Below are positions 23,801-33,972 of a stretch of DNA of 64,000 nucleotides, one piece after another. The DNA lies in NCBI GenBank assembly GCA_942486035.1, contig CALNXK010000007.1, forward strand, positions 2,772,001 through 2,836,000, in the 5' to 3' direction. Source of the stretch: Porites lobata (lineage: Eukaryota > Cnidaria > Anthozoa > Scleractinia > Poritidae). Each line of letters opens with the position of its first letter. The first letter of the stretch is position 1. Under the pieces are notes generated by a model, which ran no database searches, had not been told where the DNA came from, and saw only the letters and a program-made list of their open reading frames with translations. The position numbers and the translations under genes are program-made.

Positions 23801-26800
23801 ATTACTGTTTCCTCTTCCTCATCTATCCACAGAATTTATACCATCAGAACTAAATTTTGTAGCACATACCTGTGCAAGCACATCAGACCTGAGTGAAAGG
23901 ATAAAGCTGTGTGCTGCTATTTCCTGTCCATCTTGGAGACAAATAACAACATCGCTAAGATGTGGGTTGTTGATCATTGATGATAAATCTTGTAGAAGCT
24001 TTGGAACTCCACTAGGCACAGGTTCACTTTCCTATATGAATGGAAAAAAAATGTTGCAATTACCATGCAATTTATCACTTGTCTAGGCTTTAATCAGGTC
24101 TGTTATTCTCATGCCCCAATTTTGTGAAGATGAAGTTCTTGTCACCTAGTAAAAGACATATAGGTACCGTATCAACCCCTGTGAGGTTTATGGGTTTTAC
24201 AGAGCTAAGTATGAAAAAACAGGACTATGCCCTACTATCACCCAGTGGTCCCCGACAATTACATGTAACTTTGGTCCCAGGGTAACTAGCACATCTTAGT
24301 TTTTGCAGAGACCCACATGCTGGGCCCTAATTAAATGCAAAAATTAAAAATGGATAGCTTCACCTGAAAATTAAAAAAAAAGGAAAAAAAAACTTTACCT
24401 GGTTCTTTTGATCTTGTTCATCAACACAGAAACCACTCGCTCCTATCATCTGCTGGGAATCTAATGATATGTTTGAGATATCATCTTCTCCAGCAAGCTC
24501 CAACAGCATTTCTACATTAACAGCTTGTGATGGTGTTATCTCTGGACATTCAGCAGTATCTTTTGTTGGACTCACTTGTACTTCTGTAACAGATCTTGGC
24601 CTTGTTTTAGTTCTCACAAGACTATTGTTGCCCACCGTTTCAACTGTTTCAATAGCTGGTTTATTTATGACAGTTGGAGCTGTTATACCATCAGAAACAG
24701 CGACTCTTTTAAGGCAGTTCTTTGACCTTGGTGGTGATGCAGGAGGGAGGAGGCCTTGTACATAAAATGTGTCACAAGATTCTTCTTTAAGAGCTGATAA
24801 TGACCACAGAGGACTGGGACGAGGTGCCTGAGCATAAATGTAAAAGCAAAGTTAAAAACAAAACAGTCCCGGGTTTGATTCCTGCTCTGGTTCTCGGTCG
24901 TCCCGAGTTCCAATCCTCGGCCATGCTTGTAAATAGCCAACTGGTTGCCTCCTGCCAGTTGGGATTTTAAATCCTGTTATGTTGTATTTGAATTATTTGT
25001 TTTCTAAGTATTTACTGATTGTAAAACGCTTTGGATAACTAAGAGAAAGGTGCTATATAAGTGTATATCATTATTGTTATTATTATTATAATAATACTGT
25101 ATAATATAATTGTATTATACAGTATGGAAAGAGTACAGCAAAGTACTGATCCCAACTAGAAGAAAATTTTTCCCTGGCCTTTTCTGCCCAACACTAATAT
25201 CTGAAATAAGATGAGTGTCTAACTCATTTTCACGCATATCAGAAGACACTGAAAATAACTGTCATGGAACTATGTACAGTAAATATCTAGCACTTTGACC
25301 TTTCTTTACATGTCTCAAGAATTCAAACCTATAATTTTTCTTCTTCCTAAATTCACATTCAAAATCCAAGAAGAAGGAATAACACTAGGAGAAAATCCTG
25401 CTGGACTAAAAGTTGCACCTGAAAAGCGACACTCCATAGTGATGTTATGCTCTTATACCCACTATACTACCTGAATTTCAGCTGCTTCTCTTTCTTCATC
25501 TTCCACATCATACAGGAAATTAAGAAATGATTTGCTCAATGCAGGATCAACAGTGAAGGTCAACATTCTTAACTCTTCATGCTGCTCTGTATCATTTTCA
25601 CTATCTACATCCATGGGCTTGTTGACCTCTTCTTTACAAACTGATGTAGCGCTGGTTGCATCATCAGAGTTACATCCTGTGGCATCTGTGGACACAGGAG
25701 GCACGCAGGATGGAACATGCTGAGCTAACCGGCTTGGTGCAAGAGCAGGGGTGCAAGATATCTCATCATCCTCATCATTGTCTTCCTTTAAAGGCAAAAC
25801 ATGAGTCCCAATTTAATGACTGACTGCGTGCATGAGTGGTCAAACCAAAGGTCAGGAGTGAAGATGGAAATGGAGAGTAAGGTTAAGGAGGGACGTGAAA
25901 ATCTCATGCCGGCACTCTTGCCTTAAAAACCCCATTTTGAGAGACAAAAAAAAAACAGACTGTTTTTCACTCTAGTAAAGCTGAGGAAAACACTCAGAAC
26001 ATTTTTGAAACTTTTACGATAAGAGAGTTGCTGACCACTAAAATATAATGAAGATAAAGGCAAACTTCAATGAAAACTGGTGAAAGGAAGACATACTTGT
26101 GTGCAAAGCACTTGTGCTGCTCTTATAGCCACAGCTTTCTGGGCAGTCTCATCATCTCTGAGTAACAAGGGAGGCAGCTCATTTCCCCTATTTTAAAAGT
26201 ACATAACATTTTGAGAAATAAATTATCTACAATATATTTATATTTTAGTACCATCATTGATGTTGTCAAAAAATTCCTTAGTTTGACTCCTTGGGCAAGC
26301 ATAATTAAACAGCTAATTCAATAGACCAGTGTCCGAAAAATTATCAAAATTCATACCTGCCTTATTTATCACTGAATCTCAATGTGCTTTTGTTTAGTAC
26401 CCCTCAGCCTTGCTGCTAAGTATGAATTGTTAATAATTTGAAACTAGCCTGTTAATGTTGTCTGATTTTAAGGCCTCAAGCCTTTGCATGATACAAGAAC
26501 TTTTCATCATGGCTGAGTTTCATAATTTCTGTAATGAAAATTACCTGTATTGCTTCGCAGTCTCGTGATGTATGCTTTTTGTGATCTGACAACAATATTA
26601 ATAATTAATATTGTTGTCAGATCACAAAAATTATCTGAAAACAGCCAACTGGTTCGTGCCACTTCCTACCAGCTGGGATTTTTTAACTTTGTTAAAACTG
26701 AGAAAAATTTGATTCGTTATCCTTGGAAAGTCTCTCAGCAGGAGAGGATCAAGTATTTATTTAGCATTGAAGTTACGAAAATATGAAAGTCATATAGGTG

Positions 26801-29615
26801 AACTGTGGAGTGAAGAATTAAATGAAGGATGATCATCGCAGTTTTATACGGAACTTTTGCAGCAAAACTGTGATGATCATCCTTCATTTAACTCAACATC
26901 ATCATCATCCTTCATTTAACTCATTAAAAAAATCAAAATTGTCTCACCCTTTATTCTTTTTTCCTTTTCTTTTCCCAGTTTTTCCTTCACCTGCATCAGG
27001 GGGCAGAGGAGGGGCCATGGAGGCTGACAATGCCAAAGCAATCTGGGTTTGTTCATCAAGGTCACTGAGAATAAAAAACTCTCATTGCTAGTTAAAACCT
27101 TTGCATAAATCGTTTAACAATGTCTGTACAAAGAATGCACAAATTCATCAACCAACAAATCCCTACACGTGCCTCTACAGAAACTTGGTCAAGCTTCAAC
27201 TAGGTGTTGTCGAGGCATACATGTAGCCCTTGCCCTGCACAGGACTACCAGGAAGCTGTGTACTAAGAAAAATTATAGGGAGTCCAACGCTCTTACCCTG
27301 TGAAGTCCAGGGTGCCCGACATACCGTTAACTTTTATCTCAAACTTTTAACCAGCCAACTTCAGCCCCACAAAGTTGTACTATTTTGTTTCCACTTAAGA
27401 GGTTCTACTGTATACAAGACCTCCATGATCCGGTGTTCTTACCAGACTGCAGCATTGCGGCATTGCCGCACTTTTTTGGGAAATGCCACACTGTAATTAG
27501 CCCAAGGGATCCCATGGGTGCAAGGAAAAAAAACCTATTACAAAACATACGTACATTTCATTGTAATAAGAGCCAAAATTTAATATTGGTTATGGCGTCT
27601 TTAGAACACAGTCATCATTATCTTAGACTCAGACCTGTGAAAATGTTGAGTAAACTGTATCTTAAAAATCGTGCCAGCTTTTCTCCCTCATGACCCCATT
27701 TTATCTTCTCCATGGGTCCTGTAGACCCTAGTGTATGAAATCCTGGTAAGAACACTGATGATCTAACCTCTTTGGTGCAACAGCTCTTCTCTTCCTCTTA
27801 ACTCTGCCAGGATGTTCATTTGTTGCTCGTTCTGTTGCAACAGTTGCCATAGAAATGGAATCTTCCTGGTGCTTTTCATGATGCATGATTTCTAGAAGCT
27901 GGTTTATTCCCACATTGTATTCTTGTGCGCACTTTTTGAGATGTGCTTGTCTTGACTGCAAAGAGCAGAACAATAGACTCTGTAGTTGTGTAAAGAGTAT
28001 CCTGGGGTTGGAGATGACCTTGTTTTGATAGAAACCTCACTGCTTTTCAAAATGTAAAACTTTCTCTTTTGCATACATGTAAGAATGGTACTGAGGTTTC
28101 TATCAAAACAATTTCACATCCAGCCTTGCTTCCACTCAAAGGCTAAGCTACTTAGCATACAACTGTAAACTGGCCTTTTGAATTATTAAAACAAGTAGGG
28201 TGAATGTATCCAACGGGACAAAAAAATTGGATCATATGTAAAGGGGTTCTTTGTAGAGGAACGACTTGACAGTTCAGTTTTTACCGGGAGATGCTTTCTC
28301 CATACAGTTATGACAGACTTGGGAGATAAACTGCAATAGAAGGATGCAGTGAGGCAGTGGACTGAATTCAGTTTCTACACCCACAAGACACATTCCATAG
28401 TGCTTTCCACATACCCCTTACTAATATAGGTGATTCTTATACTTGAGAATTCTTAAGTGATGTAAATATATATTTTTTTGGTGTTCATCATTTTGTTATC
28501 GTTTGGCCATATCACTTTGCAAAAATATTCTAGAGGTACATTTTCAAAACACACAAGCACTGATATACCTTCAAAGATTTAAATCCTTTGCCACATATAG
28601 GACACTGTAACTGAGTTGAAGTTTGTCCTTGAACTCTGTTTAACTGCCCTGTGTCTTTAACTTTACTTGCCTCATCACAACACCTATTGACATGCTGCTG
28701 ACGTCGCTGGGAATTCATCCTAGATAAATCTTTCTGACAGAGTTGACAGAAGAACATCTCTTCTTCCATTTTTTCAGTGCCTGGTTCAGAAGAATCATTT
28801 TCTGTGGTCCTGCAGTCAGAGCCACTATCAAGGCAGCTGTTAATGTGTCTATTAAAAACATCCATATTTTCAGTTGGTGGGAATGTTAGACCACAAACAG
28901 GACAATCACGTTTTCTGTTACAATCTTCTCTACTTTCTTGACATTTCGGATCTTGGATGACTTGTAAATCATCAGCTTCTACTTGTCCAACATTATCACC
29001 ACAGATGCCTTCATCTCTAAGTGTTGTACCACCAACTTCCTGCAATGCACTCCCTCCTGTGTCTAGCTTGTGAAACAAAACTTCTGTACAATCCGCTGCC
29101 CTGTTCCCAGCACAAGATTTATCTGTAGGTTCAACTTCAGACCCAGCATTGTCTGTGCATTTCTCTAATTGTATTAAAGGCTGTTTTAAACACGTTACAG
29201 CATTACGTGCCCGTTTGAACTTGGAAACTGTACTGCTAAAACATGAGACTTCAAGTTCTTCAGACGCAATCCTTTTCCGCTTGTTATTAACAAGAGGGGC
29301 TGTTCCTGGCAGTTCACTTGTGTCATCACTCTCTTCATCAAGAAATTCAAATACATCCTTTTGGTTATTTCTTGACTTCCCTGTGAGAATTTTAGCTTCC
29401 AAAGTTTCCTCAGTCAACACTGCGAATTCATTCTCCAAATCATCAGTCCTTTCAATTAGATGTGAGCATTGTGACCGTTTTGATTTAAGAACTGTAAATA
29501 CTTTTCCAGCAGCTTCATTGGATGAAGGATCATCTACGGTAGTTTTCTCTGCTTTAGAACGCTTGTTACGTGACAAGCATCTCTTAGATCGAGTTCGTTT
29601 TTCTTCACCCGACAT
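11851..29615 (-). CDS. SLX4: SLX4, structure-specific endonuclease scaffold (16 exons)
   Basis: Nuclear scaffold that binds the SLX1, MUS81 and XPF nucleases in crosslink repair and Holliday-junction resolution. Coding exons (minus): 29615-28569, 27955-27768, 27064-26948, 26187-26097, 25785-25471, 24827-24399, 24031-23870, 23289-23123, 22301-20990, 20146-18280, 17539-17452, 16304-16175, 15325-15253, 13953-13870, 13047-12958, 11934-11851. All have GT/AG ends and join in phase, giving about 2081 residues. Domains in order: UBZ-like fingers near residues 238-261 and 338-360 (the second spans exons 1/2) with a further CxxC...H...C finger at 290-312; a DLDEQTQIALALSAS motif; a BTB domain about 737-855 (exons 7-9); a candidate SUMO-interacting DVIEIDL; the SAP segment with FGVRPLPKKKMVKKLKEIY (exon 11); and the C-terminal SLX1-binding domain ending FLDEQ/CLTFTTA (exons 14-16). 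Exon 10 carries two apparent one-base deletions (near 19592 and 19151). If these are real, the allele is truncated before SAP and CCD. Confidence 0.93.
12350..12380. repeat. Perfect 13-bp inverted repeat
   Basis: AGGAGCCTATGAC and its exact reverse complement, separated by five bases, in SLX4 intron 15. Could be a foldback remnant. Confidence 0.85.
12724..12756 (+). other. G-quadruplex-prone G-rich tract
   Basis: Runs of 5, 10, 3 and 5 G separated by one to three bases on the plus strand, within SLX4 intron 15. The pattern meets the usual four-G-tract rule; formation is not shown. Confidence 0.5.
13310..13388. mobile_element. MITE fragment (GTGGATAACG / CCAGTGGATGGCG type)
   Basis: Alternating GGATAA and TATCCACTGG blocks form overlapping inverted repeats like those of the MITE at 22336-22468. 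Ends are unclear. It lies between SLX4 exons 14 and 15. Confidence 0.45.
14285..14350. mobile_element. Short foldback remnant with 18-bp terminal repeats
   Basis: GAACCTCGATATAACGAA at 14285-14302 is mirrored at 14333-14350 with one mismatch, with a further CCTCGTTATAGCGAAC inside. The ends resemble those of pogo/Tigger-type elements (inference). In SLX4 intron 13. Confidence 0.6.
14767..15163. mobile_element. hAT-like MITE, family copy 1
   Basis: About 397 bp bounded by inverted AGGGGCACCCAACG ends, flanked by near-identical 8-bp duplications (GTACTTTC / GTACTTTG). The interior is rich in ATTTTCGGA motifs and has no ORF. It is clearly homologous to 37560-37952 and 39817-40087. CAGGGG-type ends with 8-bp target duplications fit the hAT superfamily. 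Inserted in SLX4 intron 13. Confidence 0.85.
15615..15892. mobile_element. Foldback MITE with a second foldback nested inside
   Basis: The outer element has imperfect inverted ends of about 50-60 bp, starting GTGACGTTACACGAGACGA and CGCAACGACGATTTTAGCGC. Inside it, 15681-15820 is a separate inverted repeat with ends GGTCATTTATACGA and TCGTATAAATGGCC plus two ATAAGACGCGTCTTAT palindromes. The whole lies in SLX4 intron 12. An apparent 74-codon ORF across it is an artefact. Confidence 0.8.
16950..17330 (-). mobile_element. tRNA-derived SINE
   Basis: The minus strand from 17330 has a tRNA-like head with A-box GTTTAGCTCAGTTGGGAGAG and B-box GGGTTCAAACCCC. It is followed by a roughly 280-base body that I recognise as recurrent in coral DNA. 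The tRNA fold has mismatches in the acceptor and anticodon stems, so it is not a working tRNA gene. It lies in SLX4 intron 11, about 120 bp downstream of exon 11. Confidence 0.75.
17633..17766. mobile_element. TTAA-CCCTTTAAG type MITE (degenerate)
   Basis: Starts TTAACCCTTTAAGCCCTAAG and ends GATGTTAGGGTTTAAAG, matching in plan the better-preserved copy at 55582-55793. In SLX4 intron 10. Confidence 0.55.
19579..19811. repeat. 111-bp in-frame tandem duplication within SLX4 exon 10
   Basis: Two adjacent copies, each about 111 bp (37 codons), encode the related segments DTSPLACDQRASVRSHQ and DTSPLACDVRASVRSHQ. The copies differ at several bases, so this is not a recent assembly duplication. The first frame break of the exon falls at the distal end of this repeat. 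Confidence 0.75.
20390..20860. repeat. Tandem repeat of ~105 bp, about 4.5 diverged units
   Basis: Unit starts recur near 20395, 20490, 20597, 20701 and 20806, each with TCCACAGACT..., a GTTAGAACCACC-like block and a GAAAGTACTGCTCAGTAGC block. It occupies most of SLX4 intron 9, between exons 9 and 10. Confidence 0.85.
22336..22468. mobile_element. Short MITE just upstream of the SLX4 exon 9 acceptor
   Basis: Imperfect inverted ends (TTCAAACGTTCGATAGCGCTA against TTCAAAAGTTGGCTAAGGCTA on the other strand), with internal GATTAATCACTG and GATTTATCCAGTGG. It sits only about 35 bp from the acceptor at 22302, so open frames that cross it (88 codons, and the 5' end of the long exon 9 frame) are not SLX4 sequence. 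Confidence 0.65.
22770..23036 (-). mobile_element. tRNA-derived SINE
   Basis: The minus strand from about 23036 reads AGCTCAGTTGGTAGAGCACT (A-box type) and, about 45 bases on, GAGGTTCGATTTCC (B-box type), followed by a non-tRNA body. In SLX4 intron 8. The 5' limit of the body is uncertain. Confidence 0.65.
23395..23502 (-). mobile_element. tRNA-like SINE head
   Basis: Minus-strand CCCGTAGCTCAGTAAGGAGAG followed by AAGTTTGATTCCTG gives the A- and B-box spacing of a tRNA, with poor arm pairing. In SLX4 intron 7. Confidence 0.55.
24866..25093 (+). mobile_element. SINE with conserved central domain and ATT-repeat tail
   Basis: A tRNA-like remnant (GGGTTTGATTCCTG) is followed by GCCAACTGGTTGCCTCC and CCAGTTGGGATTTTAA. 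It ends with AAGGTGCTATATAAGTG and a (TTA)n tail. The central block recurs near 26642. This plan is that of widespread animal SINEs with a shared core; I do not assign a family. In SLX4 intron 5. Confidence 0.65.
25094..25125. repeat. 13-bp perfect inverted repeat
   Basis: ATACTGTATAATA and its exact reverse complement around a 6-base loop, directly after the SINE tail. Confidence 0.8.
26576..26630. repeat. Perfect 55-bp palindrome (27-bp arms, 1-base centre)
   Basis: The arm TTTTTGTGATCTGACAACAA continues with TATTAAT; the second arm is its exact reverse complement after a single A. Located in SLX4 intron 3. Such a structure could extrude as a cruciform, or form a hairpin in the pre-mRNA. 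Confidence 0.95.
26636..26920. mobile_element. SINE fragment followed by a 28-bp-arm hairpin
   Basis: GCCAACTGG...CCAGCTGGGATTTTTTAA (26643-26686) is the same core as in the SINE at 24866. Further on, 26818-26845 and 26864-26891 are inverted copies that match at 27 of 28 positions (TTAAATGAAGGATGATCATC...). A third partial copy of CATCATCCTTCATTTAAC follows at 26903. It ends just before SLX4 exon 3. Confidence 0.65.
28020..28111. repeat. 20-bp perfect inverted repeat
   Basis: TTGTTTTGATAGAAACCTCA at 28020-28039 is mirrored exactly at 28092-28111, with a 52-base loop, in SLX4 intron 1. Probably a small foldback element. Confidence 0.85.
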
Positions 29616-29850
29616 CTATGTACAATTGGCGATTCTCCCATTGGAATGTGAATAATATTATTCGTCAAATTTGCAATTCACATATTTTCGATGCTAGTCA
29701 GTGACATTTCGATTCGAATAGTACATATTAACATTTGCACAAATCAGTCTAATCCGCCACACACCGCAATATGAATGCTCCTCAAACCGAAACCAAAATT
29801 GAAAACTATATTAAAACGAAAACCTGTAACTTGGCTCAAAACGCTCGCAA

Positions 29851-30048
29851 TCAACGATTAGATTTCTTCTCATCGATTTTTTCCTTAACTGTGCGACGGA
29901 ATTCCAGTGCCTTGTGAATGCTGTATTCCTTCCTCTGCGCTTGCTCCTCGGTGTTAATAATAAGCTTGTACCTGTGATAGAATCCAAAACCAAATAATAT
30001 CAACGTTCCTCCAAAAATCAGTGGAAAAACTGTCCCGCGAAACGCCAT
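29851..30048 (-). CDS. Small single-pass membrane protein, possibly SMIM20/MITRAC7
   Basis: An intact 65-codon frame. A hydrophobic segment at about residues 8-25 (PLIFGGTLILFGFGFYH) is followed by a highly charged helical tail ending KEKIDEKKSNR. The IFGG...G..FY pattern, the TEE/KE tail and the length of about 65 residues resemble SMIM20 (MITRAC7), an inner-mitochondrial-membrane factor in cytochrome c oxidase assembly. The match is from memory and weak beyond the FY, so I leave the symbol blank. Its stop lies 235 bp upstream of the SLX4 start on the same strand. Its start faces the probable GNPDA first exon. Alternatives are another small mitochondrial assembly factor. Confidence 0.6.
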   Translation of the reverse strand: MAFRGTVFPLIFGGTLILFGFGFYHRYKLIINTEEQAQRKEYSIHKALEFRRTVKEKIDEKKSNR

Positions 30049-30229
30049 ATTTGCTCCCGCTCGGCACGTGTCGTAGGTACTTCATATATGATTCATGTGT
30101 TTCATGTGGGTAACCGCTGAGCGCTGTATTTGATGAGCCTGTTGCGTGTGGTCTTGCCTTTTCAGCGTGCACGTCTGGCGTTTTCGTGTTGAGATACAAC
30201 GATCATTTTGTATCTTCCTCTACCATTAG
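30049..30229. promoter_or_regulatory. Probable bidirectional promoter and GNPDA non-coding first exon
   Basis: The interval separates the minus-strand small gene (start 30048) from a strong plus-strand splice donor, ATTAG|GTAAGTGC, at 30229/30230. The next recognisable acceptor in the plus gene is at 33953, immediately before the GNPDA start. A CACGTG E-box lies near 30065. Transcript evidence is lacking; the exon start cannot be placed from sequence. Confidence 0.4.
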
Positions 30230-30540
30230 GTAAGTGCTCCTTTGTAAAGTTCAAGCTAGTGCTACGATCATAGCACAATGCCCTATTTTATTTGAAAACG
30301 GCTAGTTTTAGTTCTTCGGGTGGCAAACGCTCAGCTGACAGCCATGCGTCACATGGCCGACGGCCGGGTTGGCACGAAACAAATATTAACGACGTGGAGG
30401 TGCATATATTTTAATTTAATTCTTGGCAACATAAACAAATCTAACGTAAAGGATTAAGGGATCAGTATAAGATTCTGGGACACTGCCCAGTGCTGTCAAC
30501 CCCCAACATCTTCAAATATTATTGAGAATGGGATAATAGA

Positions 30541-30570
30541 TGACGTCATAATGCTCGAAACATGACGTCA
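30541..30570. promoter_or_regulatory. Two full CRE palindromes 22 bp apart
   Basis: TGACGTCA occurs exactly at 30541-30548 and 30563-30570, about two helical turns apart and about 310 bp past the putative GNPDA first exon. These are consensus CREB/ATF sites; function is inferred only. Confidence 0.4.
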
Positions 30571-32951
30571 TTTGTGCAGAAAACATGTGAAAAAGATGTT
30601 GTTGGAATTGTAAAATTTGTACCTGATTGGCTTACTTCCTACCAATCACATTATTGCTTATGTTAAATACAATGGCATACCGGGGTTTCCAAGGAAACAT
30701 TCGATGTTAAAAGTTTAATTTATAGCTCAAACAACGCAAAATATTTGAAATTTGATTGACAGAAAGATTTCAGACTCTAATCTGGAGACCGGGAGTAACA
30801 GTTCAAAATCGGGAGTCTTCCGGATTATCCAGGAGAGTCGACAGCCATATTCCTACTTAGGGCAAAATGTTGGGTTAGGGGAGGGGTAAGCAGTTTGTCC
30901 AGACTGTTATATCCTTCTTTAGTAGAGCTGTCTGCATAGGTATTGCTAGTCTCCCTTGCAGACATTTTTGTATTGTCACACAACGTTCCACCCCAACAAA
31001 CGGCTGCTCACATTCAAACCACATTCCTTTCCAGATTTGAGCTAATCACAGCTATTTTCTGGAACTGTTTGGTGCCAAATTATCCTTTCATGTGCCGTCC
31101 ATTGATAGCCTGCATTCTGCATGTGTAGTGTAAAGTTTTCTCTTAGAAGGCCGTTATTACTGGGCTGCCTGTGCGCCCAGTCATAAAATGGGCTTTCGGT
31201 CGTCTGCGGTGAAAAACGGCCTCCCGGGGGAGGGAAGACACGAGGGTCTGGTACCGAGAAACGATGTTCTCACAAATGGTTTCATATGATTTTCTCTTGC
31301 ACGATCCCTTGCACGGATACTTTTTGTACCTCGTCTGCGCTCCCCCTGAAAAACCCACAAAGCGTTGCGAACCTGAAGAAGGCTATTTGCGTTGTTCGAA
31401 GCGATTCGATCATGGGAGTCACTCTATAATTGTTTTATTGTTCGAGTTTAAGTCAGTTAGATGATGTTGGCGCTGGGAAACTCAGCGAAATACTGACCGA
31501 CACGCCGACACGCCGTTCACGGTAGGTTCACACTAAAAGATGACTGTGAGCGTCAGGTTTGAAATGCCGTGGCCGCTTCGTGAACTCAAAGAGAGAATTA
31601 TCGATCGATGTAGTACATGAGCAATTAAGAAGCACAATTTATGAGCAAGGTATTTCACCAGTTGACGACACTAGCACTATGGCCGAAGACTTGATTGTAA
31701 GCCTTCGTAGTCAGTGAAGCGAACAACTCAGTTGCCGATGAATGGCACTACGCACTTCCATGAGCAAGGGACGTGACAACTTTGCCATGTTAGAAGACTG
31801 GCTTTTCCTTTAAATATTTCCTTCTATTTAATGCAACACACGCCACTTTGAAGGACTAAATTTCGGATACTGAGGATAAAGAAGACACGGACAAAAATAG
31901 GGACTCTGAGAATTTCGCACACAAGTTTAAAGCTTCTCCGGGACATCCCATCCGGGAGCTTCACAGAGAGCGACTTGAGGAAAATAGGAGCTATTACTGA
32001 CAAGGTTTGGTGACTAAGTAGAGCATACAAGTGTAGCCCACGTCGAGGTTTCAGGGGGTTTGCTTTTGTTTGTATTTGTATCTTGCTAAGCTTTTATCAT
32101 TAAATTTGTACATGATCTTGTGATCACAATTCTGTGTTTTCGCCCATTCAGCAAGCACGCTATATTGATGTCAGCATTAGCGAGTTTCAGAAACATGCCT
32201 TTGAAAGTTTTCAGCTCTCGTGATGTTTCTTGATATTTCTTTTACCATTTTATGGAGATGTAAACTGAAGTCACCGCAAAATGGAAACTTAAACAAGCGT
32301 ATAATCCATTTATCTCGAAACATAACACACATGACTTATACGACCTTTATTTTCGTGAAGGTGTTTTGAATACGAACGAACACAGTCAATGTGAGGGGCT
32401 AAAACAGCATTAATATAAATGAACCATAGGATTTTAACTAATATAAGGGTCAATTATTGTGCAATATTGAGATGAATCGCTTGAAAAGAGAGACTTCGCT
32501 TGAAAATGTGATGACAGGTAAACAAAGGCATAATAGTGCGTCACGTTCAGTCTTTTTAATATCCAAGGAGTCACTGTGAATAGTGATTCCATATTGTTTA
32601 GCTGGCACAAAAACTTCGGACGAGTTATAAAGCGGCATAGTTATTTTCCATGAAGAAAAGTTTGTCTTGGGTGAGACAAACAGAACTGGAGCGAATTTTT
32701 AACTCGCATCGGTATCAGGTAAAAAATATGTTATCAATCGTTTCATCTATCTACATTGTTTGAAGTGCGTGCTGGTGAACGCAACATGCGAGCGAGAAAT
32801 CTTTAAACTTTTTTAGGTCTCAAAATGCAAAGGATTTTATTCCTTTAAGTTAGAGAAAAATACCATGAGGAAAATCTTAAAACTGAATATTTTTCATCTT
32901 GTGGAAAAAATAGTGCGTTTTCTTGTAGACTGTGGACCGCAAATTAGGATC

Positions 32952-33193
32952 GCACTTTTCACAAACATGTGAGTTCGGAAGCCAACCGACGATTGCGTTT
33001 TTCGCTGCTGTCAATCATCTTAACGGACCTCTTAGGAAACAAAACTTTACTTCACGTGGATTTCGATCCGTTTTGTGTGTTTCTCTGTTTCAAGGTTCGT
33101 TGCTTCTGATCGTAATTATGATTGACGGTAGCGATAAACACGATTGTGAAGGTGGCTTTTGAACTTTAGAGTTCGCATGTTTGTGAAAAGCGC
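32952..33193. mobile_element. Inverted-repeat element, ~240 bp
   Basis: GCACTTTTCACAAACATGTGA (arm 32952-32972) is mirrored at 33173-33193 with two mismatches. There is no coding content. Likely a MITE within the GNPDA 5' intron. Confidence 0.55.
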
Positions 33194-33972
33194 AGTAAAG
33201 TCTCCGTGCAGCCCTGGATCAGGCGGGATCAGTGGGCAGTTAACTGTCTGTTTTAGTATACTTCTGGTTTTCATACAATACAATATTTCTGTCTAGTGTA
33301 AATCAGCTCAGTCTGTCGCATTTTATGCTCGTAGAACGACAACAATTTTTGGAATTTCCAGTTACGTCAAATTAGTCACGTTATACTGTCACACTATATT
33401 TTGGGGCACAGAGGGATTGGGGGAGGGGTACGTGGAAATAATGCAAATTGTTTCCTGCTTCGAATTAATGGCTAACTTGTTTATTCTTATTCATAATGGT
33501 GGAATTTAAAAGTTATTATACAGCCCCCGCTTAAAAATGGTACTCTTTTTTTTTGGTTACAAAAGTCTTTCAAAAGGGTACAATGTTCTGAATGAGTTTA
33601 TGTTTCAGTCTCACGTGAGGTTCTGTCGCATGCAATGGTTGCTGACAAGGTTTTATGGTAGCCTGAGTGTGTATAGCCACCCGATCCCTTCAGAAAAAAT
33701 AGCCCCTTTGCAGCCCAGTTAAAAATCGCCTTTCAGCGATTCTTGTTTGTCATGCACAAGCATTAATGTAGATATTAATCCATAATTAAAATACATCTAG
33801 ACCCGTGAATGGACAGCCAGGATGGGAGAAAGGCAACCGCAACCCTCCTTGTGACGGGAAGGGCATAGATGACCGCATGACAGCCGCTAAGATAGAGAGT
33901 AATAGCCACTCTTCAGGAATGTTCTTGTAAACTGACTACCTTGTCATTTTCAGATTGAACAAGATCCACATC

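Larger units (their letters stand above)
30230..33953. other. Presumed GNPDA intron 1, no recognised gene
   Basis: No coding exon recognised. It holds paired CRE palindromes (30541-30570), an inverted-repeat element (32952-33193) and transposon-like AT-rich DNA. A GGGAGTC-rich segment at 30790-30840 looks repetitive but I cannot classify it. Confidence 0.4.
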
